A DNA stretch of 64,000 nt from contig SCFE01000106.1 of assembly GCA_004352715.1 (NCBI GenBank), positions 1,264,998-1,328,997 of the forward strand, in the 5' to 3' direction. This DNA comes from Hofstenia miamia (lineage: Eukaryota > Xenacoelomorpha > Acoela). Of this stretch, positions 1 through 10,852 are shown one piece after another. A model generated the notes under the pieces. It was not told the DNA's origin and made no database searches. It worked only from the letters and a program-made list of their open reading frames with translations. Each line of letters starts with the position of its first letter. The stretch's first letter is position 1. The position numbers and the translations under genes were made by a program.

Positions 1-315
1 TAGCCAGTTAACTCTGAAGAGATGTCTTCAAAGCATCAACACTTAGATGAGCAACAGAACAGACCTTTGCTTCCAATAAAGACCACACCGAAAAATCCAT
101 GGGATTCAAATATGGCGATGCAGGAGGCCACATCTCCTTACTCCTGAATCTTGGAAAATGACGTTGGCACCAGTCCTGCGTTTTTCTTGAGGTGTGGGAT
201 GGTGCTCCATCTTGTTGGAAGGTGAATGCTACTTTATTCGAAAGAGAAAAAATGATTTTAACAATATTTAATTTTAAAATTAAAAATGGTCCAAGGACTT
301 TCTGTTAACCCTGTA
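1..315 (-). mobile_element. Truncated Tc1/mariner-like element, right end only
   Basis: The minus strand of 1-237 encodes the middle-to-C-terminal part of a DDE transposase: the QQDGAPSHTS block and the WPPASP-LNPMDFSVW block are readable. The right terminal repeat (about 285-315) reads, on the minus strand, TACAGGGTTAACAGAAAGTC. The element is cut by the window edge and is a copy of the one at 675-1153. Confidence 0.75.
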
Positions 316-496
316 TAATTACATAAATTGCTCAGACTTTTCAAACAAGTATAACGAAAGAGCAAAATGATTTTCTATATCCAAGTATGAATCTAAAATT
401 AAGCAACATTCGTTTATAAATTATGCAATAAGACAATGGAATGAATTTCCTCACAAGATCAAATGTATTAGAAACTTAAAGCAATTTCGTAAACGC
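1..496. repeat. 496-bp near-identical direct duplication, copy 1
   Basis: This block reappears at 839-1334 (offset 838) with only a few differences, for example near position 345. It stops exactly at a single undetermined base at 497. It holds the transposase end and right terminal repeat of a Tc1/mariner-like element plus 180 bp of LINE tail. Ending at a lone N suggests two overlapping contigs or haplotypes joined without merging. A true tandem duplication is the alternative. Confidence 0.85.
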
Positions 497-674
497 NTCA
501 AACATACGCTAAGAACTAATTAAAAAACTTGAAATTCAATATAAATAGGCCATTAATGTTTATAAAAGAAATTCTTTTGCTTTGAAAAGATGCATTTATA
601 GATCAAATCCTAAGCATGTAATTCAAATAAACACCGCTACTAAATTTTATAAAATTGCCAGATTGCGTCCACCT
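318..674 (+). pseudogene. LINE ORF2 C-terminal tail and flank
   Basis: The plus strand from about 405 encodes FINYAIRQWNEFPHKIKCIR followed by a basic stretch (LKQFRKR). This is the usual end of non-LTR RT polyproteins (a 'hRLWNsLP...F+k+lk' pattern). The same sequence occurs at 1243-1334. After the single N at 497 a short basic tail ends in a stop (HTLRTN*). The rest up to the Tc1-like element is AT-rich without further coding signal. Confidence 0.5.
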
Positions 675-1153
675 TACAGGGTGAACAGAAAGTCCTTGGA
701 CCAATTCAAAAGTGGTTTATTAATAGGAAATTACAAAAATATAAATTAAACATGAATGAAAATTATAAGTTTTGATTAGACGTTTAATTCTCCGTCTGAA
801 GGTACTACCCGAGGCACGCAGCGTTTCCTTAGGTATTTTAGCCAGTTAACTCTGAAGAGATGTCTTCAAAGCATCAACACTTAGATGAGCAACAGAACAG
901 ACCTTTGCTTCCAATAAAGACCACACCGAAAAATCCATGGGATTCAAATATGGCGATGCAGGAGGCCACATCTCCTTACTCCAGAATCTTGGAAAATGAC
1001 GTTGGCACCAGTCCTGCGTTTTTCTTGAGGTGTGGGATGGTGCTCCATCTTGTTGGAAGGTGAATGCTACTTTATTCGAAAGAGAAAAAATGATTTTAAC
1101 AATATTTAATTTTAAAATTAAAAATGGTCCAAGGACTTTCTGTTAACCCTGTA
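675..1153 (-). mobile_element. Internally deleted Tc1/mariner-like element with inverted ends
   Basis: Both ends are visible. The left end begins TACAGGGTGAACAGAAAGTC at 675. The right end is its inverted match ending at 1153, with TA at each border as expected for Tc1/mariner targets. Between them the minus strand (about 1062-755) encodes only the last third of a transposase: QQDGAPSHTS (second catalytic Asp), then WPPASP-LNPMDFSVW, then a basic tail with FRRRIKRLIK. There is one in-frame stop (SLQS*LAK). The N-terminal DNA-binding part and first catalytic Asp are missing, so it cannot move on its own. It sits inside the 3' end of a LINE. Confidence 0.75.
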
Positions 1154-1334
1154 TAATTACATAAATTGCTCAGACTTTTCAAACAATTTTAACGAAAGAG
1201 CAAAATGATTTTCTATATCCAAGTATGAATCTAAAATTAAGCAACATTCGTTTATAAATTATGCAATAAGACAATGGAATGAATTTCCTCACAAGATCAA
1301 ATGTATTAGAAACTTAAAGCAATTTCGTAAACGC
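839..1334. repeat. 496-bp near-identical direct duplication, copy 2
   Basis: Partner of 1-496. Here the sequence continues past the duplicated block into LINE-tail sequence (from 1335) instead of meeting an N, so this is the better-joined copy. Confidence 0.85.
1156..1334 (+). pseudogene. LINE ORF2 C-terminal tail (second copy)
   Basis: Same coding remnant as 318-496 (FINYAIRQWNEF, then LKQFRKR), lying directly downstream of the Tc1-like element. The transposon therefore appears to have inserted into this LINE tail. The LINE family cannot be fixed from so short a piece. Confidence 0.5.
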
Positions 1335-1380
1335 ATTACGGATTTAATTCTAAAACATAATTTCATCTGGGAAATCTTGG

Positions 1381-1625
1381 GTAGGTTACAAACTTTATAA
1401 TATTGATTATTCTACAACAAGAGAATCTCTTGGTGATTGGTCTCCTCTTGCAATGAAACATCTTCAAAGAATTGGTTCCATGGCAGCATCTCGGTCTGCT
1501 AACATTGGTCATAAGTTTGCAATCAAACAATTTTTTGAGCAACTGTCAATTATTCTTTAGAGGGGTAATGCCATCTTCATAACGTCACGTTATTTCAACT
1601 CTTTCAGCAAACCATCAATCATGAA
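1381..1625 (+). pseudogene. Unrecognised mobile-element-like C-terminal fragment
   Basis: A plus-strand frame reads TTRESLGDWSPLAMKHLQRI, then further residues up to FFEQLSIIL, a stop, and RGNAIFI. The pattern 'LGxWSpxA...lxxRixxxxxxx...LIQRgNAxxi' resembles the C-terminal tail of polyproteins I have seen in invertebrate mobile elements, but I cannot name the family. One in-frame stop at about 1557 interrupts it. It may be chance, or part of the neighbouring LINE remnants. Confidence 0.3.
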
Positions 1626-1959
1626 GATGCCAATTTCTCTTAATCTAATATTTTATCATTATTTTTTCTTATTACTATTATTTGTGTTTTTTTGTTTATT
1701 GATTCTTTTTCTTTTGAAATTATTAAATTTTTGTAGAGTTGATTTTAGATGATTTCCTTTGTAAACTAATCTTTCTATATACGTAGCCTGAAAAGAAAAT
1801 TTTCTTGTACATAAGCGCATGTATTTTTTTATTTTGTAAATTTACCTACTCTACTTAGAGATTCTTCAGTTTTCCCAATTGTAAGTAAAATCTCTAAATG
1901 TAGAATATTTTATCTTATAGAGTTTTTTGAAAAGATATTACACGATCAGATTAATTTTT
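1626..1959. other. No gene seen
   Basis: T-rich intergenic or decayed repeat DNA. I see no coding frame, RNA gene or terminal repeat here. Confidence 0.5.
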
Positions 1960-2420
1960 AATTTAAAAATGCAAAATCAATTTGGCTTTAGAGAATATTT
2001 TTCAACTATGAATACTCTATTGGATACAATAGAAGATTAGAAATGAAAAGTTCTCATATTATCTCTTTTGATGTTGCAAAGGATTTAATTTAATAGATCA
2101 TGGAATATTGATTAAAAAATTTACAGATGCTTACAATTTTGAATTTGGTTCATTTTTACCAATTTAATTACTTAAGTAATATGTTTCAATTTTTATAACA
2201 TAAAAATAAATCATCAAATCTTCTCAAAAACTGCCCGGTGTTCCACAAGATTCTCTTCTGGGACCACTATTATTTAGCATCTATGTAAATGATATTTCGA
2301 ACCAAATAAAAATAGAAGGTATGTTATATGCAAATGATATACTACTCTATACTACAAATATCAATGAACTTCAATGCAATTTATATCTCATACTTGATTA
2401 TTATATTAAAAGCATGCAAA
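1960..2420 (+). pseudogene. LINE reverse transcriptase remnant (fingers to palm)
   Basis: Eroded non-LTR RT. In order, across changing frames: NQFGFREYFSTMNTLL (QxGF motif), HIISFDVAKDL (motif A, where FDxxKAFD is expected), PGVPQDSLLGPLLFSIYVND (motif B region, Q-G replaced by Q-D), and YANDILLY (motif C, YADD changed to YAND). The stops, frameshifts and lost catalytic Asp make it dead. The homology stops shortly after motif C and a second RT fragment begins at about 2450. Confidence 0.75.
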
Positions 2421-2449
2421 GAGTTAAAAGTAATGAATCTTTGATTGGG

Positions 2450-3345
2450 TATGTACTAAAAATGGGGTTCCGCGGATTACAATTTTGGTTCCCTTATTAT
2501 TTAATATTTATACAAATGATTTGCCCGAGCAAGTAACATGTGATGTCATAGAATATGCAGATGACACAATATTATTTAATTCTAATAAATTTTCTGAAAA
2601 AGCGGTTCAAACTTTCGAAGCAAACTGTTCTTCTCTTACTAAATATTTTGCTTCTATAAAACTAAGAGCAAATCCACTAAAAATTTAATTCTGTATTGTA
2701 AAATCAAAAACTAAGTCTGCTAATAATTCAAAATACAAACTTAATTTCAACGGTATTCAAATAAACCAGGTTTAGTCTTTAAAAGACCTCGGAATTATTT
2801 TTGACAGAAATCTAATTTAGAAGAGCAACTAAATCATGTTATTAGAAAGATGGCCATATCGATTGAAGCAATTAATTTAATTTCTGAAAAACTTGCAACT
2901 AAAGCAAAAATCCAATTAATATATGCTCTAATATTAAGTCATTTTAACTATGCCAACATGCCCTTATGAGATATAAGCCAAAAACTTCTCAGGAAATTCC
3001 ATGTGCAACTAAATTGGGCTATCAAAGTAGCAGTAAATAATCATAGCTTTAATAAGAATAATGAATATGGAAAAATTTCAAAATTATTTCTACATCCGCT
3101 ATGTTACATTTATATAAATGTCTTAACGACTTTCTTCAAAATAATTAATAATTCTTTCCCATACAACCAAAGATGACTTTTTTGCGGCAAAATTAGTCAA
3201 TAACAAAAAAAGAACACGTAGAATTGAACATATTAGGTATAAGAAGCGACTAATGAAAAATTCATTTTTAAACACAGCTATAAATATATGGAATGAATTA
3301 CCAAAATATATTAAGCAATAAGTAGATTAAAAAAACTCTATTAAT
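2450..3345 (+). pseudogene. LINE reverse transcriptase remnant (palm, thumb, C-term)
   Basis: A second RT piece starts at motif B (GVPRITILVPLLFNIYTNDL) and continues to an intact-looking motif C, EYADDTILF, at about 2551-2577. The thumb follows with the 'dLGIIFDRNL' strand (about 2785) and the terminal INIWNELPKYIK motif (about 3280). Frames shift several times and stops are frequent. It repeats the motif B-C segment already present just upstream, so two different 3' fragments lie head to tail. It is a 5'-truncated dead copy. Confidence 0.75.
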
Positions 3346-3540
3346 AGAAACTAGCAATCGCCATAGCCCAAGTTAACCACTATTTTTGTAAGTATTCATT
3401 GTTTTGTCTTTTCGTTTAGTGTTGTATTACTTTCTTGCCGCTTTCAGAATTGTTATCAGCATTGCTATTTATTGTTAAAACAATTTCTGAATATAAATTT
3501 TTCTTCTTTTTCTTTTTTTTCTTCTTCATGACGTCCCTAA

Positions 3541-4230
3541 ATGTTGAAAAACCACTCTTTATGTAGATAAATTAATTTAGAAAAGACCAAACAAAGAAAA
3601 AGCTTTGTGTTGACAACAAAGAAATAATGGAGCAACCAAGACTAAAATATTTATGAGTACTAATAGACAATCAATTAAAATTCGTAGATCGTGTAAATTC
3701 ATTAGTTCAATAATTGGCCCTAATATCAAATTAACAAAAAATAATGTCCGCTTTATTGCCCAAAAATTGCATCACAATGTTGTGTAAATCTCTAGTTGTA
3801 TCAAAAGATACATATTCTTGTTGCCTATTAACCAACCTGTCTCACAATTCTAAAAAAAGTTGAGGTAAAAAGGGATGAAATGAATTGTCAATAGTAATAA
3901 TAATAATGCTATTAAAAGAGGAGTAGCAAAAGATTATATGCTATTACATCCAGATAATGTCATGCATCGGAAAATTTTAGAAGTATTTTATAAATTGAAA
4001 GATAGCATCTCCTTATAATAAAATAAATTAGAAGTAAAATTATAAAAAACTCATTTTTGATTCTGTAGTAAAGCTATGGAATGACTTATATGAAGATACT
4101 AGATCAGAAAAGAAGTTTAAATTGCTTAGAAAGAAAGTCATTAACCATTTCAAAACTGTTTTAACGAGGACATATCTTACCATTCAAATTATTTCTTCAT
4201 TAATTACAAGTAACTAAATATATCATCTTT
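3541..4230 (+). pseudogene. LINE RT thumb and C-terminal remnant
   Basis: The plus strand carries TKIFMSTNRQ-type decayed sequence matching the RT strand pattern 'K.LGVLIDNQLKF.DHVN' (shifted frames, about 3635-3690). The usual thumb follows at 3690-3850 (ALLPKNC, CKSLVVSK), and an 'LWN.L'-like end lies near 4070-4100 (KLWNDL with stops). No catalytic motif remains. The 200 bp upstream (3346-3540) and 4231-4457 downstream show nothing else. Confidence 0.5.
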
Positions 4231-4457
4231 TATCAATTAAAACTTAATGACAAAGAACTAAAATAACTTACCACAGTAACCAAGAATTATCCTTACTCTT
4301 ACTTCTGCAACAAAGAAAGAGAAATAATAAACAGTTAGTACTTAATTGTGAGTTTTTGTACAGTTTTTCTATTTATTATAGAAATCACTAACTTTAATAG
4401 TAAATAAATAAATAAATAAAATTTGCTGACATCAATAAAAAGTCTCAAAGCCATGTA

Positions 4458-4937
4458 TTGCTGCAAAATTCAAAGAAATATAATTTGAAAGAATACAAAA
4501 AGTCTAAAAACCAAAATAATTTTTATGCTTGTAAGAATGCACGCAATATGTGCAATACTTCCACACGAAAAGCATACTACAAATATTCCCATTTTGAATA
4601 TCAAAACATCTCTGTCCAAAAAAGTAAGTGGGAATTAATTAATAGTTTAATAAATTGGAAAAAAATAAAAAATGAAAGAAATCGAAAATATTCATTATAA
4701 AAGAAAGCTAGTCATTAACAATGACGACATGAGTAATATATTTAATGAAGTATTTTGCAAATATGCAAATAATAATGGTATTAACACTTTCTTTAATACC
4801 AATGAAGTTCAACTTATAGCCCTGTCTTTCTGTTTCAGATTCGTGACTAGGTTTGAAATTCACAAATCTATTTCATTTTTAAAGAACGCATCTAGTGGTC
4901 CCTCTATTTTCCCAACTTGGTTGTGCTTAAACCATTC
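4458..4937 (+). pseudogene. LINE ORF2 linker between endonuclease and RT
   Basis: Two overlapping frames (4458-4700 and 4672-4944) together read like the linker of APE-type LINEs. First comes a lysine-rich RKAYYKYSHFEYQ block ('rkakr.Yy...f'), then KWELINSLINWKK ('kWklIn.ll'), then NIFNEVFCKYANNN ('FN.yF..vg'), then EIHKSISFLKNASSGPSIFP, which matches the start of the RT ('ei...I..lk..ks.GpDgIp'). The frame change and the lack of downstream RT show it is a fragment. The MITE at 4938 cuts it off. Confidence 0.6.
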
Positions 4938-5227
4938 AAAATAATATGGCAGTAAATACAAATTTTATAATATAAAAATTGTAATTCGTAGATCTTATGC
5001 GAGGTCATCTTTAATCGGAAACATATTGTCATGAACATGCACCTAAGAGGAAAAACTTTTCTATTTTAATGAAAACCAAGCATACAAAAATTGCAGAAGC
5101 TATATTCATAAAAGAAACTAAGGAGAATCTATTAAATAAACAAATAAGTCAACGATTAAATATCGAATAAGGTCTACGAATTACAATTTTAGTATTATAA
5201 AATTTGTAGTTAACTCCATATTATTTT
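4938..5227. mobile_element. 290-bp MITE with ~62-bp inverted repeats
   Basis: The left arm (4938-4999) and right arm (5165-5227) are inverted copies with few differences. The left arm begins AAAATAATATGG and the right arm ends CCATATTATTTT. Both contain TGTAATTCGTAGA or its complement (ttacgaat... TCTACGAATTACA). The internal ~165 bp has no ORF. This is the structure of a non-autonomous DNA transposon. No clear target duplication is visible and the superfamily is unknown. Confidence 0.75.
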
Positions 5228-5299
5228 AGTTATTTTGTACTGACGATTAGTAGAGACACTTGAAACATGTATAAATAAAATATTTCTTGTTTTCTACAA

Positions 5300-5330
5300 T
5301 GAATATATATATATATATATATATATATAA
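5300..5330. repeat. (TA)n microsatellite
   Basis: Uninterrupted TA dinucleotide run directly before an RT remnant. Confidence 0.9.
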
Positions 5331-5339
5331 CGATTTGAG

Positions 5340-6230
5340 CAATCAAACACTTGTAATGTCATACAATATGTCGACGATGCTATGTTAACCCTCATAGTCA
5401 ATTCTTAAACTTCTTGCCAATTAACTAATATAATGAATGTAGGTTAGCCCATAGAAAAATTATCATCTTTATATATTGTTTGAAGAAACTGCTAAAAATT
5501 TGAAAATTGAAAGAAGTTTTGCAGTGTATATAGTTAGTTGAATTTTCTTAATTCTCATTTAAGGGTTAATTAGTTCATATAAGCCCCCTGAAATGGCTAT
5601 AAAGGTTCTCGAAGATAACACTAAAACTAAGAATAAACCCATCTAAAACTTAATCTAAATCCAACGATAATTCCACAAATTTCTCTACACAGAGCAAATT
5701 CTTTTAAATATGTTGGTAAAAATTTTTATTCCCAACTGAATTTTACAAACCAAATAAATAACATTATTAAAAAATCAATGTGTAAATATAATGGGATATG
5801 AACATAGCTGTCAATAATTTATATAACAGGAATAACAAAAACAAATAACAGAAATAAAAAACACTTTTTACATCCACAGTGTGTTATTTATAAAAATTTA
5901 CAAAATAGTTTCTGTGAAACATTAAAAATTATTGTTCCATGCCACAAATGCAATTTTCTATCTTCCACGCTATTGCATAAACACAATCATAGACCACTAA
6001 AAATAATTTCTCTTAAATATACATGAAAATAATGAAAAATTCATTTCTGAACACATCAATAAATATATAGAATATTTCACCTAAATCTATAAATAATATT
6101 AATAAATTAAAAGTATTTATAAAAAAGAAATTAATAAACGACTCCATCCTTATAGAAAAGAAAGACTTCAATATAAATTGCGAGGTTTTCAATTCCATTA
6201 TATTGACTATTCAATAAACCGGATCTCCTA
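5340..6230 (+). pseudogene. LINE reverse transcriptase remnant, YVDD type
   Basis: Plus-strand frames read NVIQYVDDAMLTLIVNS (motif C, YVDD intact, about 5360-5410), then LKLRINPSKT ('LkLN..Kt', about 5625), then FKYVGKNFYSQLNFTNQINN (the 'YLG...d..l.w..hi' strand, about 5705-5765). Next come HPQCVIYKNL and a C-terminal SINNINKLKVFIKKKL segment (about 6088-6140). Frameshifts separate these blocks. It is a dead 3' LINE fragment of the same general type as those at 1.9-3.3 kb. Confidence 0.65.
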
Positions 6231-6400
6231 ATTTTAATTGCATTTAAAAATATAAATTTTTGTATACGCATTTGTTCTTTTTTATATTGTTCTCTTTGAA
6301 GCTATTCAGAGTTATAAACAGTATTTAATATTGTAAAAAGCAGCCTTAAATATAGATATTTCCATCTTTCCTCTCTTCCTATATATATATATATATATAT

Positions 6401-6558
6401 NNNNNNNNNNNNNNNNNNNNNNNNNNNNNNNNNNNNNNNNNNNNNNNNNNNNNNNNNNNNNNNNNNNNNNNNNNNNNNNNNNNNNNNNNNNNNNNNNNNN
6501 NNNNNNNNNNNNNNNNNNNNNNNNNNNNNNNNNNNNNNNNNNNNNNNNNNNNNNNNNN
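6401..6558. other. Assembly gap (158 N) flanked by (TA)n
   Basis: Unresolved sequence bounded on both sides by TA repeats (about 6381-6400 and 6559-6577), so the gap is probably an unassembled TA microsatellite. Confidence 0.95.
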
Positions 6559-6577
6559 ATATATATATATGTATATA

Positions 6578-7769
6578 TGAAGGGTCGCCCACTTCTTTCT
6601 TCCTTTTTAGCGTGTTAATTTCAGTCAACTTTTTGAAGCTTCTGTAGAATGTTTTTGGGTTAATCCCTATATCTTGAGTAAAGTTTGCGGTCTTTGGTTC
6701 GAGTAGAGTAAAAATATTGCAGAATGTTTCTTGCATATTGATGAAACGTGTTTATTGAAGATTAATAAAGTACTTTGCCCAATCTGGTGTGCTTACAGTA
6801 TTCCTGTTGATTGTGCGTGATCGCCTAAATGTGTCCGGTCAGGGAGTTACTCTTTAATGAGGTGGAAAGATTTGTGAACTACTGTCGTTGAGAGGTTTTT
6901 TGTATTTGAAAATTTTTTCTCATTTTTTACTCGAGCTATATATATATATAGTAAACAACACTTTATACTTCTTATTAACACATTCGATATCAGTTTTAAT
7001 TTAAACTGTAAATCAATTATCAAATATAGAGTTTCTTAATATTAATTTTTAGTTCTCAAATTTTATAAAAAGCTAAAACAAAATTTTGGCAATAAACTGA
7101 TTTTTTTGTGTTTGGTATGTACTTGCTTTAGTAGTTGTGAGTTGAATTTTATTTTAATTATAATTGTTGAAAAATGCATATGAAAAAAATTGAATATAAT
7201 GAAAACTGTGATTCAAGTGGAGTATTTGGAGTATGCTGATATATGTATGCATAATTATCCCAAAAGAGTATAATTCCACCCAACCGTTTTCTCGAAATTA
7301 GATTAAAATTCAGCACCTACTGCATTATTCTGTTGTGCTCATTTGTTAGTCTATGCAATCACAATCAGTATACAAAGGTATCCGTAGAAACTTGAAATCC
7401 CGAAATTGTTAATTATACATCATTATTTAATGCTGTCTGCAATCAAGAATTGCAACATACCTCTGTATTGATCGAACTGCCTGCACACCAAGAACACAAT
7501 TTCTTAAATTGCCAGATCTTAACACGTAAGTCAAACTCTTTTAGTTTTAGCAAACAACTATTAAATGCGAGATGTATTTGTAGTAGTCGATGTTTCAAAA
7601 ATATAAAAATTCCTAATTTAATGGAAAATGCCCTTGACGAACCTATTGAGTTATGAAAAGCGTTGTTCAATGTTATTGCACATAATTTTAAAATTTAAAC
7701 TGCCTAGCGTGCACTATAAAGTACAAAGTGTTTTTCCATATTTACAGGGAATTTTCTCCAAGTCTTCTA
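6578..7769. other. No gene seen (weak orphan frame at its start)
   Basis: The minus strand of 6578-6736 is open (about 50 codons: MQETFCNIFTLLEPK..., then NPKTFYRSFKKL) and has less biased composition than its surroundings, but matches no family I know. It could be a short exon or an element fragment. The rest, including short opposed ORFs at 7443-7670, looks like chance open frames in AT-rich DNA. Confidence 0.35.
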
Positions 7770-8035
7770 GCAAATTTGAAAATCATGAGGGGTGGTCAGG
7801 TTTATTGGGAACATGCTTTAATGCAATGTTGCAAACTTCAATTAAAGCGTATTGCTGTAGCTGAAGTTGTTCAAAAGATTACCAATTTTCCTTGGAAAAT
7901 TTCGAATTTTTAGAATAGATAAAATTTTTCTCCATGCCTAATGTTCATGTATTTATAAAGTTTTGAACCCATGGAAGCAGCAAAGAGTATTGAGTGATTT
8001 TTGATATCTGCAAAGATATCCCAAGCCAATTGCGG
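7770..8035 (+). repeat. Dispersed repeat, copy 1 (pair 55130-55390)
   Basis: About 260 bp match 55130-55390 with moderate similarity. Shared landmarks in the same order are CAATTAAAGCGTATTGCTGT, then a GAAAAT-TTC-GAATTTT block, then CTCCAT-CCTAA-GTTCATGTA, then GGAAGCA and CTGATATAT- or GATATCTGC-like sequence, ending near TCCCAA. No protein or terminal repeat is evident. The type of element is unknown. Confidence 0.65.
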
Positions 8036-8308
8036 CATGCTGTTGAAAAGTCAGAGGTCGCAGGGCCAAAGTCACGCCTCGATCGGACAGAGCTCTATCA
8101 CGTGGTGCTGGCAGACTGAGCATAGCGTTAATAGTTTTTGAGCCATACGCACTTAAAAAAATATATACAATCATGAAGCAAATTCAAAAATTCCCAGGCA
8201 ATTTATGGTTAAATATTGCTTTGCAGTAGTGCAGTACGAGGAGAGTCGAATGTTCCTGCTTACTATGTTATCGACAGAAAACATTGGTAGTTTGAAGGTT
8301 TTTTGTTA

Positions 8309-8416
8309 AGTATTAGTACTTGGCTAAGCTACATTCTTGATTACGTTATCTCATCTGATACCAGTATTAGTACTTGGCTAAGCTACATTCTTGATTACGT
8401 TATCTCATCTGATACC
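8309..8416 (+). repeat. Perfect 54-bp tandem duplication
   Basis: Positions 8309-8362 are repeated exactly at 8363-8416, starting AGTATTAGTACTTGG and ending CTCATCTGATACC. There are two copies with no mismatch, so the duplication is recent or an assembly stutter. Confidence 0.95.
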
Positions 8417-10221
8417 AACACGCAAACAGCCTATCAAACATTCGTTATTCAATCCCAATGTGTGAAAAATTAATGTCCCATAACGAATGCTATACATTAT
8501 GCATTTCCAGAGAAATTCCAGCAAGCGCGGAGTGCCTTATTTACACTCCTAAACTCTTGTCCTATATAGACATCGAAATGAATATTTGATAGTACATACA
8601 ATTACGATACGCGAGTTGATGAAATTCAAAATCATGAACAACATCCCTAGCATATTACATAGGCATACATATCATTTATGCAAGCATACAAAGTATATAA
8701 TGGGCTATGGCATATGTCAATCACGATTCTAAATAACATAGGTATATTACCTCACTCTAAGATATAATGGTAATGATATTGTGATACTCGATAATATATT
8801 ACAATATTACATTAAAATTCATTTCGTCATTATATCAGATTAATTCTAGACATTTTTCGATTATTTGCTACGATGAGTCATGACACATTCCTGATGATCA
8901 AAGTCTTTTAGGGTAAAGCGATCTCTGTTTAATAAATTATTTGTGGTTTTCTTCAGTTACTCAGTAATTCTCAGATCGCAGCAAGGCATTGCGTTGCGGC
9001 TTTTCGATGATTATCAACAAATTGAGTTTGATTACTGAGGAAAAACTCATTAGGATAAGAAAAACTAATTATTGTTTAAGCATTTGAATGCATGGTAAAT
9101 AAACGTGATGATTAAACAATTCAAATAAATTCCGCACCTCGTTTTACTATTAAAGAGCGGTTCGCAATTTTAAAATGCATTCGAGTTAACAACCACGTTC
9201 ATCATGCCAAACAACGATATCAAATGTAACAGCGGAAGCAGCCACTGCACCTTTACCTACATCGACATGCTCAGTTGAACTACGTTTTATGTGACATTTG
9301 AACTTGACTTTTGTCTTTATACGATTTCAATAAAACACGAAGCTTGCTCCTTACACTCCGATTTACCAGATTTTGCGGAATTCCGCTCTATGCAAACTTT
9401 GAAGAACCTTCGTACTTAAAAACATCACTTTTAAAGGTTTTGTAACTAACTTTCGATCAATATAGCTCTTAAATGAATTATGATTTCTTATTAAAATATT
9501 TTTTGAGAAAAGAATTTAATATTGCCTTCAAATTCATTTCTACCTAAGTCTCTAAAATGTGTAATTCACATGAATCAATGCACTTACAGAAGTATAAAGA
9601 CATAATACATACTTTTTCTATTTCGAAGTATTATAAATGTCATATAGTGATTGTAAATACAGAAGAACATATCCGAAGATAAAACAATTGGGGAAAATGT
9701 TCGTACATTCGTTGCTACATGAAGTGAAAAACCAATTAAACTTACCCTCAAATACTTTTGAATAATTTGATTCAAGTTAATTATTAACTCAGAGTATCCC
9801 ATTATACTCACTGCTATTTATGAAATTTTTTTGAAGAAATATTTTCTTTTTTCTATTGTTACTTACATACTTTACTTTGAATAATATTAGTAAAACAACA
9901 ACTACTACTATTACTAATAATAATTATACAATAAGAGTCAATGCAAATTGTTCGAAACTACAAACTACAAGCTATATGTATTTACAAAATAATAACAAAA
10001 TGCATATAATATAAATGTGTGTGCGCCTGCATGTGCGTAGCTTCCTAGTCTTATACAAAATTTTCGAATGAGTGTGTTAGATTCGCAAAGTATGCATTGC
10101 CTATTAAAGAAAAATTTAATTATAATGATAACAAGAGTTAAAGCAAATTTATTGCTAATATGTATATAAAGTCTGCAGACTAACACATGACGAAAATACT
10201 TACAAAACTATTTACATATGT

Positions 10222-10275
10222 GCTATTAATAAATAATAATAACAATAATAATAATAGTAGTAGTAATAAGAAAAT
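10222..10275. repeat. AAT/TAG trinucleotide microsatellite
   Basis: Imperfect AAT repeats passing into TAG/TAA triplets. A second short AAT run lies at 10466-10485. Confidence 0.85.
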
Positions 10276-10813
10276 TAATCATTTGGCAGAGCAGTGAGAT
10301 ATATTCCAATTCAATACCTCAGTCTCTAGTGAAGGAAAACTAGTATAAAAGATATATCTATAAATGCATGACGTCAATATTAACTTATAGCACACAAAAT
10401 TTTTCAATTGAAGAACTCTTCTTAATCGGGTCGCGGATTTGACTTGATATGCAAAAAATGAAAAATAATAATAATAATAGTAAAAACTTACGTATAATTT
10501 TAAAGAGCAAAATTTAGTCATTATCAGAAATTAAAAGTATTAATATATCTGGAAAATATTTTTAGTGAACATTTTCTAATTTCTTACAATCTAACATAAT
10601 GGTCAATGAACTTTTCATATTATCAATGAAAAAGTCTTTGTTAAAAATACCTTCATAGGACAAATAAATATAATTTTCCAATATATTAATGACATTTATG
10701 AAGTAAATAACATTGAACACTTTTCCTTATTCTGAACACCATATTCAATCTAATGGGGGTTTCCAATTTTAGGTTAATGCATTTCCACTCTTTTGGAAGC
10801 GAAAGAGTCTATT

Positions 10814-10815
<2 letters not shown>

Positions 10816-10850
<35 letters not shown>
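10816..10850. repeat. (TA)n microsatellite
   Basis: Uninterrupted TA run. Confidence 0.9.
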
Positions 10851-10852
<2 letters not shown>

